A DNA stretch of 5,121 bases, from NCBI GenBank assembly GCA_019689775.1, contig JADGGV010000326.1, forward strand, positions 1 through 5,121. Direction: 5' to 3'. Below, piece after piece: positions 1-5,121 of the stretch. Made by a program: the position numbers and the translations under genes. The DNA is from Gemmatimonadota bacterium. Its GTDB lineage: Bacteria; Gemmatimonadota; Gemmatimonadetes; Longimicrobiales; RSA9. Positions within the stretch are counted from its first letter, which is position 1. Each line of letters begins with the position of its first letter. A model generated the notes under the pieces. The model ran no database searches and was not told where the DNA came from. It was given only the letters and a program-made list of their open reading frames with translations.

Positions 1-1
1 G

Positions 2-1582
2 GCGGCCGGGCGGGCGCTCCCGCTCCGTGGCGACGACGCCCTGGCCGCCGCCGCGCCGGCCGCCGCCGGCCGGCCGAACCCCGCCGCCCGCGCCTTCGAG
101 CTGGAGGAGGCGACGATCGCGCAGCTACAGGAGGGGATGCGGTCGGGGCGATGGACCGCCCGCTCGCTGACCGAGGCGTACCTGACGCGGATCCGGGAGC
201 TGGACCCGAAGCTCCGCGCGGTGATCGAGACGAACCCGGACGCGCTCGCGATCGCCGACGCGCTGGACCGGGAGCGGAAGGCAGGGAAGCTGCGCGGCCC
301 GCTGCACGGCGTGCCGGTGCTGGTGAAGGACAACCTGGACACGGCCGACCGGATGCAGACGACGGCCGGCTCGCTGGCGCTGGTGGGCCCGGCGCCGGCG
401 CGCGACTCGTTCGTGGTCGAGCGGCTGCGCGCCGCGGGCGCGGTGCTGCTGGGGAAGACGAACCTGAGCGAGTGGGCGAACTTCCGCTCGACGCGCTCGT
501 CGAGCGGCTGGAGCGCGCGCGGCGGCCAGTGCCGCAACCCCTACGCGCTCGACCGCTCGCCGTGCGGCTCGAGCTCCGGGACCGGCGCGGCGATCTCCGC
601 GAACTTCGCGGCCGTCGGCATCGGCACGGAGACGGACGGCTCGATCGTCTGCCCGTCGGCGGCGAACTCGCTGGTCGGGATCAAGCCGACGCTGGGGCTG
701 GTCAGCCGCGCCGGCATCGTCCCGATCGCGCACTCGCAGGACACGGCCGGGCCGATGGCGCGCACCGTGACGGACGCCGCGATCCTGCTCTCGGCGATCG
801 TCGGCGTGGACCCGCGCGACCCGGCGACGGCGGCGAGCCGCGGGAAGGCCGCGCCCGACTACACGCGCTTCCTCGACCCGAACGGCCTCAGGGGCGCGCG
901 CATCGGCGTCGCGCGCGAGAAGCTGTTCGGCTACTCCGCCGCGGCGGACCGGCTGGCCGAAGAGGCGCTCGACGCCATGAAGCGCGCCGGCGCCGTGCTC
1001 GTCGACCCGGCGAACCTGCCGCACCTGGGCGAGTACGACGACGCGGAGCTGACGGTCCTGCTCTACGAGTTCAAGGCGGACCTGAACGCGTACCTGGCGG
1101 GCCGCGTCGGCGTGCCGGCGTCGCTCGAGGCGCTGATCGACTTCAACGAGCGCAACCGCGCCCGGGAGATGCCGTACTTCGGGCAGGAGCTGTTCCTTCA
1201 GGCGCAGGCGAAGGGGCCGCTCACCGAGCCGGCGTACCTCGCGGCGCTGGAGACCTGCCGCCGCCTGGCGCGGGCCGAGGGGATCGACCGGCTGATGGAC
1301 GAGCAGCGGCTCGACGCCATCGTCGCGCCGACCGGGAACCCGCCATGGACGATCGACCTGGTGAACGGCGACCACTTCCTCGGCGGCTCCTCGACGCCCG
1401 CCGCCGTGGCCGGCTACCCGAGCATCTCCGTCCCGATCGGCTACGCGTTCGGCCTCCCGGTCGGCCTCTCCTTCATCGGCCGCGCCTGGAGCGAGCCCGT
1501 CCTGATCCGGCTGGCGTACGCGCTCGAGCAGACGTTGACGGCGCGCCGCGCGCCCACGCTCCCGGAGACGGCGGTGCTGTAG
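2..1582 (+). CDS. Amidase-signature family hydrolase, peptide-amidase-like (5' end outside window)
   Basis: The enzyme hydrolyses an amide bond through the amidase-signature Ser-cisSer-Lys triad. The reading frame is open from base 2 to TAG at 1580-1582, giving 526 visible residues, with no ATG, GTG or TTG before the Met codon at 137. The conserved family N-terminus (FELEEATIAQLQEGM) lies before and across that Met, so the true start is upstream of the window. Counting from the Met at 137, I see the Lys in GVPVLVKDN (K64), the cis-Ser in SPCGSSSGTG (S145) and the nucleophile in GTETDGSIVCPS (S169). The 24-residue Ser-Ser spacing is typical of the family. CGSSSGTG, HSQDTAGPMARTV and the C-terminal GGSSTPAAVAGYPSISVP fit the peptide-amidase-like branch better than GatA. 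The Ala/Pro-rich stretch before the domain suggests a linker after an unseen signal peptide (inferred), so the enzyme may be exported. The substrate cannot be read from sequence. Confidence 0.93.
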   Translation, partial: AAGRALPLRGDDALAAAAPAAAGRPNPAARAFELEEATIAQLQEGMRSGRWTARSLTEAYLTRIRELDPKLRAVIETNPDALAIADALDRERKAGKLRGPLHGVPVLVKDNLDTADRMQTTAGSLALVGPAPARDSFVVERLRAAGAVLLGKTNLSEWANFRSTRSSSGWSARGGQCRNPYALDRSPCGSSSGTGAAISANFAAVGIGTETDGSIVCPSAANSLVGIKPTLGLVSRAGIVPIAHSQDTAGPMARTVTDAAILLSAIVGVDPRDPATAASRGKAAPDYTRFLDPNGLRGARIGVAREKLFGYSAAADRLAEEALDAMKRAGAVLVDPANLPHLGEYDDAELTVLLYEFKADLNAYLAGRVGVPASLEALIDFNERNRAREMPYFGQELFLQAQAKGPLTEPAYLAALETCRRLARAEGIDRLMDEQRLDAIVAPTGNPPWTIDLVNGDHFLGGSSTPAAVAGYPSISVPIGYAFGLPVGLSFIGRAWSEPVLIRLAYALEQTLTARRAPTLPETAVL

Positions 1583-1587
1583 CGCGC

Positions 1588-1602
1588 GCGACGCCGCGTC
1601 GC
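1588..1602. terminator. Small inverted repeat in the convergent gap, possible weak bidirectional terminator
   Basis: Five-base arms GCGAC (1588-1592) and GTCGC (1598-1602) flank a 5-nt loop, in the 33 bp between the stop codons of the two convergent genes. There is no T-run on either side, so classical intrinsic termination is doubtful. Short GC inverted repeats are common by chance at this base composition. Confidence 0.22.
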
Positions 1603-1615
1603 ACTCACCTTCGGG

Positions 1616-2752
1616 TCACGACGCCGCGCCGCCGCCGGCGAACAGCTCCACCACCTCGTCGCGCCCGGCGACGATGCGGCGCGCGACCGCGCGGGCGCAG
1701 ATCGCGCCGACCACGTTCCCCGTGCCGCTGTACGCGCCGACGGCCCAGATGCCCGGGCGGACCTCCGCCACGATCGGCAGCGGCGTGGCCGAGAACGAGA
1801 CGCTCGCCGCCCAGCGGTGCGTGATCGGCGCGGCGACCCGGAGATGCGTGCGCAGGAAGTCCTCGAGCAGCCCCTGCACGCGAGGCGACGGCGTCGCCTC
1901 CGTGGTCCACTCCTCCTCGCCGGCCACGTCACGGAAGCCGCCGAGCGCGATCGACCCGTCCGGGAGCTGCTGCCAGTACTCGAAGCCCCAGCGGTAGTAG
2001 ACCGGGTACGGGAACCGGACTTCCGGCGCCGGCGCCGTCGCCAGCATCTGGAGCCGCGCGGTGCGCGCCCGGCCCTCGAGGTCGGGGAGCACGGCGGGCA
2101 GCCGCCCGTCGACGGCGACGAGCGTCGCGCCGCAGCGGACGCGGCCGTGCGGCGTGCGCACCTCGCCCGGGAGCAGCTCGAGCGCCGGCGACCGCTCGAA
2201 GAGGCGCGCGCCGGCCGCCACGGCGCGCTCGGCGAGCAACCGGCAGCGGAGGAGCGGCTGGAAGGCGCCGTCGCCGGGGATGTAGAGCCCGCGCCCCTCG
2301 GGCCCGTCGTACGCCTCGGCGGGGAGGTCATCGGCGCGCATCGCCTCGAGCTGGCGGCGGCAGTCCTCTTCCTCCTCCGCGGACGCGGCGATGCGCAGCG
2401 AGCCGACGCGGCGCACGGCCTCCGGCGTCTCCGCCGCGATCCGGTCGATCTCCGCCATCGTCAGCCGGTACAGCTCGCGGGCGAGCGGCCGCCCGAGCGC
2501 CGCCACACTGTCGTGGTAGAAGTCCGCGGTGCCGGCGAGGAGGAAGCCGCCGTTGCGGCCGGCGGCGCCGCCGGCCACGCTGCCGGCGTCGAGGCCGACC
2601 ACGCGCGCCCCCATGCGGAGCAGCTCGCCGACGGCGGAGAGGCCCGAGCCGCCGAGCCCCACGACGCAGACGTCGGCGTCCAGATCGCCGACCACCGTCG
2701 GCAGTTCCCTCCAGGCGGGGAGCTCCGCCCAGACCGGCGTGTTCGTCGTCAT
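1616..2752 (-). CDS. FAD-dependent oxidoreductase, DAO (glycine/D-amino acid oxidase) family
   Basis: This is a 378-residue flavoprotein, a usual length for the family, predicted to oxidise a C-N bond of an amino acid or amine with FAD. A Rossmann motif VGLGGSG lies at residues 31-37, with the ribose-binding acidic residue at the end of the second strand (VVGLDAG, D55). AAGRNGGFLL (63-72) is the second FAD contact seen in glycine oxidase, sarcosine oxidase and gamma-glutamylputrescine oxidase relatives. The C-terminal FAD motif is WAVGAYSGTGNVVGAICAR (336-354), after the family's RWAASVSFSATPLPIVAE strand (313-330). No signal peptide or membrane helix is visible, so it is probably cytoplasmic. 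The ATG at 2752 is chosen because GGGAG stands 5 nt upstream and the flavin fold begins about 27 residues in. A longer frame upstream adds only an Arg-rich tail. It converges on the amidase and diverges from the KAS III gene, so it looks monocistronic here. The substrate is not determinable. Confidence 0.9.
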   Translation of the reverse strand: MTTNTPVWAELPAWRELPTVVGDLDADVCVVGLGGSGLSAVGELLRMGARVVGLDAGSVAGGAAGRNGGFLLAGTADFYHDSVAALGRPLARELYRLTMAEIDRIAAETPEAVRRVGSLRIAASAEEEEDCRRQLEAMRADDLPAEAYDGPEGRGLYIPGDGAFQPLLRCRLLAERAVAAGARLFERSPALELLPGEVRTPHGRVRCGATLVAVDGRLPAVLPDLEGRARTARLQMLATAPAPEVRFPYPVYYRWGFEYWQQLPDGSIALGGFRDVAGEEEWTTEATPSPRVQGLLEDFLRTHLRVAAPITHRWAASVSFSATPLPIVAEVRPGIWAVGAYSGTGNVVGAICARAVARRIVAGRDEVVELFAGGGAAS

Positions 2753-2757
2753 TGCGT

Positions 2758-2762
2758 CTCCC
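2758..2762 (-). promoter_or_regulatory. Ribosome binding site of the FAD oxidoreductase gene
   Basis: GGGAG on the minus strand (CTCCC at 2758-2762 on the plus strand) stands 5 nt before the ATG at 2752. It supports that ATG over the longer upstream frame. Confidence 0.65.
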
Positions 2763-2798
2763 GTCTCGACTCGAGGGGGCCGGGCGCCGCGGTGCCGG

Positions 2799-2834
2799 CG
2801 CCGGCCGACGCGCGCAACGTAGCGCCGGCCGGCG
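2799..2834. repeat. Strong GC inverted repeat (hairpin) between divergent genes
   Basis: The arms at 2799-2811 and 2822-2834 are complementary at 12 of 13 positions (one A-C mismatch, A2808 with C2825). They enclose a 10-nt loop, GCGCAACGTA, which contains the only AT-rich hexamer of this part of the intergenic region. There is no T-run after it. It could be an operator-like dyad or a leader hairpin of the minus-strand gene. In sequence this GC-rich, chance self-complementarity is a serious alternative. Confidence 0.35.
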
Positions 2835-2871
2835 GGGGTGCGCCACGCGTCGCGCGCGCGTAGCTTCACGG

Positions 2872-2957
2872 CCTCGGCCGCGGAGCGGGGAGGCGCGGCA
2901 GTCGCAGTCGCTCGCGCTCCACGACCCAACGCCTCACCCGCGGAGCACGGAGGCGCG
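2872..2957 (+). repeat. Pair of imperfect 26-bp direct repeats, 60 bp apart
   Basis: Copies at 2872-2897 and 2932-2957 match at 22 of 26 positions. Both share CCGCGGAGC and GGAGGCGCG, separated by two variable bases, and all mismatches fall in two adjacent pairs. Within each copy the CGGAG/GGGAG element recurs at 7 bp. The second copy contains the GGAGG that serves as ribosome binding site of the KAS III gene. The first has the same purine run but no start codon at the matching place. It resembles a leader duplication or a dispersed intergenic repeat fragment; which is undetermined. Confidence 0.45.
2949..2953 (+). promoter_or_regulatory. Ribosome binding site deciding the CTG start of the KAS III gene
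   Basis: A full-consensus GGAGG lies 5 nt before the CTG codon at 2959, exactly where the FabH family N-terminus begins. No ATG, GTG or TTG occurs in frame between 2755 and 2959. This site is the main reason for choosing the CTG. Confidence 0.65.
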
Positions 2958-2958
2958 T

Positions 2959-3954
2959 CTGCCGCACATCACCGGGACGGGGTGCTACCTGCCGGAGCGC
3001 GTGCTCGACAATGCCGCGTTCGCCGAGCTGGCGGGCGTCGACGACGAGTGGATCGTGCAGCGCACGGGGATCCGCGAGCGCCGCGTGGCCGCGCCGGGGG
3101 AGCGCACGGCGGCCATGGCGACGCGGGCGGCCGAGCGCGCGCTGCGCAACGCCGGCGTCCGGCCGGACGACGTCGACCTGATCCTCGTGGCGACGTCGAC
3201 GCCGGACCACCTCACGCCCCCCACCGCCTGCGAGGTGCAGGCGGCGCTCGGCGCGCCGGGCGCGGTCTGCTTCGACATCGAGGCCGGCTTCGCGGGGTGG
3301 ATCTTCGCGCTCGTGACCGCTGACGCGCTCCTGCGCGCCGGCGTGGCGCGGCGCGCGCTCGTGATCGGCGCGGAAACGCTCTCCTCGGTGACGAACCGCG
3401 CCGACCCGAGCACCGGCCCGCTCTTCGGCGACGGCGCGGGCGCCGCCGTCGTCGACGGCGGTCCGGGGCCGCTCACCATCGCGTCCACCTCGTGGTGGTC
3501 GGACGGTCGGCTGGCCGGCGCGCTGCTCCGCCCGGGCGGCGGCGCGCGCCGCCCGTTCGACGAGCGGGTGCTGAGCGAGGGCGCGCACCTGCTGCGGATG
3601 GAGGGGACGCGCCTGTTCCGCCAGGCCGTGCGCACCATGGCAATGCAGGCGCGCATCGCGCTGGACCGCGCCGGCGTCGCCGTCGCCGACCTGGCGCTCG
3701 CCGTGCCGCACCAGGCGAACCTGCGCATCATCCACGCGTTCGCCGACGAGCTGGGGATCGCACCCGAGCGCGTGTTCGTCAACATCGAGCGCTACGGCAA
3801 CACCGGTGCGGCGACAGTCCCGATCGCGCTCGACGAGGCGCGACGCGCCGGGCTCGTCCCCTTGGACCGCCCGCTCCTCCTGGTCGCGTTCGGCGCGGGC
3901 GCCACGGCGGGCGCCGCCGTGCTCCAGGCGCCCGGGACGCCGCGACGGGCCTAA
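2959..3954 (+). CDS. Ketoacyl-ACP synthase III (FabH-like) homologue lacking the catalytic cysteine
   Basis: The protein has 331 residues, normal for FabH, and is homologous throughout to KAS III, which condenses acyl-CoA with malonyl-ACP. Visible landmarks are the N-terminal ITGTGCYLPERVLDN (4-18) and the CoA-contact motif DDEWIVQRTGIRER (28-41). They continue with LFGDGAGAAVV (155-165), PHQANLRII with the catalytic His (H251), RYGNTGAATVP with the catalytic Asn (N281), and the C-terminal LLVAFGAGATAGAAVL (307-322). The nucleophile motif, normally A(A/G)CAGF, reads EAGFAGW: residue 111, equivalent to C112 of E. coli FabH, is Phe (TTC at 3289-3291). The nearby Cys104 is in a different, non-catalytic position. 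The Cys is needed for acyl transfer, so ordinary FabH activity is unlikely. Retained His/Asn would allow malonyl-thioester decarboxylation or a partner role (inference). CTG at 2959 is chosen as start because of GGAGG 5 nt upstream. The alternative TTG at 2752 adds 69 Arg-rich residues unlike the family. It is divergent from the oxidoreductase gene. Confidence 0.9.
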   Translation: MPHITGTGCYLPERVLDNAAFAELAGVDDEWIVQRTGIRERRVAAPGERTAAMATRAAERALRNAGVRPDDVDLILVATSTPDHLTPPTACEVQAALGAPGAVCFDIEAGFAGWIFALVTADALLRAGVARRALVIGAETLSSVTNRADPSTGPLFGDGAGAAVVDGGPGPLTIASTSWWSDGRLAGALLRPGGGARRPFDERVLSEGAHLLRMEGTRLFRQAVRTMAMQARIALDRAGVAVADLALAVPHQANLRIIHAFADELGIAPERVFVNIERYGNTGAATVPIALDEARRAGLVPLDRPLLLVAFGAGATAGAAVLQAPGTPRRA

Positions 3955-3973
3955 CCGCACGCGCGCCTGGCGC

Positions 3974-4003
3974 TTGACGCCCCCGCCGCCCCCGGGACAT
4001 TAT
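3974..4003 (+). promoter_or_regulatory. Sigma70-type promoter for the membrane GAF protein
   Basis: TTGACG (3974-3979, 5 of 6 to the -35 consensus) and CATTAT (3998-4003, 4 of 6 to the -10 consensus, including the key A at position 2 and T at position 6) are 18 bp apart. The ACATTATT run is the clearest AT island in the window. A start near A4010 would leave a leader of about 74 nt before the GTG at 4084. It lies 20 bp after the KAS III stop codon, indicating that the downstream gene is transcribed independently. Confidence 0.7.
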
Positions 4004-4074
4004 TGCTGCACCTCCGGGCCCGCACGCCGACGGCTTCCGCGCCGGCACTCTCCGCACCGATCCGACGCACAACC

Positions 4075-4079
4075 GGGAG
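4075..4079 (+). promoter_or_regulatory. Ribosome binding site for the GTG start at 4084
   Basis: GGGAG ends 4 nt before GTG at 4084. The spacing is slightly short but workable, and it supports this GTG as the start rather than internal GTG codons such as that at 4189. Confidence 0.55.
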
Positions 4080-4083
4080 CTCC

Positions 4084-5121
4084 GTGACGACGCAGACTCT
4101 CGCCGCAGCGAGTGACGCCGGCGCTCGCGCCGCGATCGCCGCGCCCCCACCGGAGCCGGAGCCGCGACGCCGCTCCGCCGACCAGGTGCTCGGCGTGACC
4201 GTCGCCGCGGCCGGGCTCACCCTCACCGCCCTCGGGCTCGTGCTCGGCCATCCGCCGCGCCCGTTCCCGTGGGGTGTCGCGCTGCTGGCCGGCCTGTTCT
4301 CCTTCGCCACGCGCCGCTTCGGCATCCCGCTCCCCGGGAAGGGCTTCACGAGCTTCGTCATCGGCTCGGCCGCGGCGGGCGTGGCCGCGCTCGGCTGGGC
4401 CCCCGGCTCCGCCGTCGCCGCCGTCGCGCTGTTCCTCGGGGATTTCCTGCTGCGGCGACGCCCGCTCCGCAGCGCGCTCGTCACCGCCGGCCACCTCGCC
4501 TTCGCCTGCGTGCTCGCCGGGCTCTACTACGCGCAGGCCGGCGGCGCGTGGGGCGCCGCCGCCGCGCGCCCGGCGAACGCCGGCCCGCTCGTGCTCCTGC
4601 TGCTGCTCGTCCCCCTCTTCGCCAACCTGACGTTCTACCTCCAGGTGCGGCTGGCGCCGGCATCGCGCTGGGTCGACCCCGCGATGACGTTCCGCTGGGA
4701 GGCGGCCGTCATCGGGCTCGCGCTCCCGCTCGCCGCGAGCGGGCTGGTCCTCGTCTACGGCGACTTCGAGCCCGCCACCCGGGCGCTGCTGACCGGCGCC
4801 TGGCTCGGCCTCACCGCCCTCGCCTACTGGCTCGTGCGCCAGGGCGTGCGCGGCGAAGGGCTCATGCTCGTGCAGCGGCTGAGCCGCGCGATCGGCGCGC
4901 GCCCCGAGCTGACCCACGCGTTCGCCGAGATCCAGGGGCTGACCAACCTCCTCGTCCCGTGGACCGAGATGGGCATCTCCGCCTACGACCCGGCCGCCGA
5001 CGAGTTCGTCGTCCTCATGGACACCGCCGCGCCGGGCCCGACCGGGATGCGCGTGCCGGCGCGGCGCGGCCTGCCGGCCGTCGCGCTCGCGCTCGGCGCC
5101 GCCGTCGCCGCCCAGGGCGTT
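4084..5121 (+). CDS. Polytopic membrane protein with probable GAF sensory domain (3' end outside window)
   Basis: The frame is open for 346 codons from GTG 4084 to the window edge with no stop, so the C-terminus and any output domain are missing. Residues 1-33 form a charged, Ala/Pro-rich, probably cytoplasmic tail (PPPEPEPRRR at 21-30). About eight hydrophobic segments follow, at roughly 35-56, 61-77, 88-105, 106-123, 131-152, 167-187, 206-226 and 233-251. From residue 262, MLVQRLSRAIGARPELTHAF, then TNLL, MGISAYDPAADEFVVLMDT (296-314) and a Leu/Ala-rich helix after PARRG (325-329), follow the pattern of a GAF domain: amphipathic first helix, strand pair, then the helix preceding a second strand pair. 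This layout is typical of membrane-anchored sensors such as histidine kinases, diguanylate cyclases or HD-GYP and PP2C-type proteins. Which one cannot be known without the rest. I do not recognise the membrane part as a named family. Transcription is probably from the promoter at 3974-4003. Confidence 0.8.
   Translation, partial: MTTQTLAAASDAGARAAIAAPPPEPEPRRRSADQVLGVTVAAAGLTLTALGLVLGHPPRPFPWGVALLAGLFSFATRRFGIPLPGKGFTSFVIGSAAAGVAALGWAPGSAVAAVALFLGDFLLRRRPLRSALVTAGHLAFACVLAGLYYAQAGGAWGAAAARPANAGPLVLLLLLVPLFANLTFYLQVRLAPASRWVDPAMTFRWEAAVIGLALPLAASGLVLVYGDFEPATRALLTGAWLGLTALAYWLVRQGVRGEGLMLVQRLSRAIGARPELTHAFAEIQGLTNLLVPWTEMGISAYDPAADEFVVLMDTAAPGPTGMRVPARRGLPAVALALGAAVAAQGV

Larger units (their letters stand above)
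2753..2958. other. Divergent intergenic region between the oxidoreductase and KAS III genes
   Basis: These 206 bp must carry the 5' control regions of both divergent genes. No convincing -35/-10 pair is visible in either direction. The only AT-richer spots are AACGTA at 2816-2821 (TACGTT on the minus strand, a TAnnnT-type -10 for the oxidoreductase) and TAGCTT at 2861-2866 (a TAnnnT-type -10 for the KAS III gene). Neither has a recognisable TTGACA-like partner at 16-18 bp, so I do not call a promoter. The region also holds a 13-bp-arm hairpin and two imperfect direct repeats, listed separately. Confidence 0.5.

Noticed and set aside
125..1375. Long open frame antisense to the amidase
   Set aside because: It encodes Arg/Val/Ala-rich low-complexity protein with no motifs. 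Long antisense frames are expected in GC-rich genes with G/C-biased third positions.
1583..1615. A strong intrinsic terminator between the convergent genes
   Set aside because: Only a 5-bp stem with no T-tract on either strand was found, so it is listed only as a weak possibility.
2753..2929. 59-residue upstream extension of the FAD oxidoreductase on the minus strand
   Set aside because: The added residues are Arg/Ala-rich with no family similarity, whereas ATG 2752 has GGGAG at 5 nt and the expected distance to the Rossmann motif.
2752..2958. N-terminal extension of the KAS III protein from TTG at 2752
   Set aside because: The 69 residues are Arg/Pro/Gly-rich, unlike any KAS III N-terminus. 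The TTG overlaps the divergent gene's start codon, and GGAGG marks the CTG at 2959.
3281..3300. Frameshift or pseudogene explanation for the missing Cys in the KAS III gene
   Set aside because: The reading frame and all flanking motifs are intact, and only one codon departs from the active-site consensus. A point substitution or single-base error is the simpler reading.
2866..3960. Antisense open frame opposite the KAS III gene
   Set aside because: Highly charged composition without motifs. The plus strand shows unambiguous KAS III motifs along its full length.
4000..4917. Antisense open frame opposite the membrane sensor gene
   Set aside because: Its translation is a Gly/Glu/Arg-rich string with no domain pattern, while the plus strand gives clear transmembrane helices and a GAF-like region.

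Overview
This 5.1-kb window comes from a bacterial genome of very high G+C content (about three quarters by eye, with codon third positions almost all G or C). The codon style, the gene types and the single AT-rich promoter fit a high-GC soil-type lineage such as Gemmatimonadota or Actinomycetota. I lean weakly towards Gemmatimonadota, but the sequence alone does not settle it. There are no RNA genes, insertion sequences, CRISPR arrays or other mobile-element signs.

Layout. Bases 2-1582 (+) hold an amidase-signature hydrolase whose 5' end lies before the window. It most resembles secreted peptide-amidase-like enzymes and has an intact Lys/Ser/Ser triad. Only 33 bp separate it from a convergent gene (1616-2752, -) for an FAD-dependent oxidoreductase of the glycine/D-amino-acid oxidase (DAO) family. 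A 206-bp divergent intergenic region (2753-2958) follows, with a strong GC hairpin and two imperfect 26-bp direct repeats. Next is a FabH-type ketoacyl-ACP synthase III homologue (2959-3954, +) that appears to start at a CTG codon behind a perfect GGAGG. A 129-bp gap (3955-4083) carries a convincing sigma70-type promoter, TTGACG-18 bp-CATTAT. The last gene (4084 to the window end, +) is a polytopic membrane protein with about eight transmembrane helices and the start of a probable cytoplasmic GAF domain. It is cut off by the window edge.

How the genes relate. The four genes do not form one operon: the orientations are +, -, +, + and the last gene has its own promoter. The amidase and the oxidoreductase could both act on peptide or amino-acid nitrogen compounds, but this is suggested only by adjacency. 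The most notable point is that the FabH homologue keeps the His and Asn of the thiolase-fold active site, the CoA-binding Trp/Arg motif and the glycine-rich C-terminus. The nucleophilic Cys is Phe (TTC, 3289-3291). Unless that base is a sequencing error, the protein cannot act as an ordinary acyl-transferring condensing enzyme. It may be a decarboxylase, a partner subunit or a binding protein.
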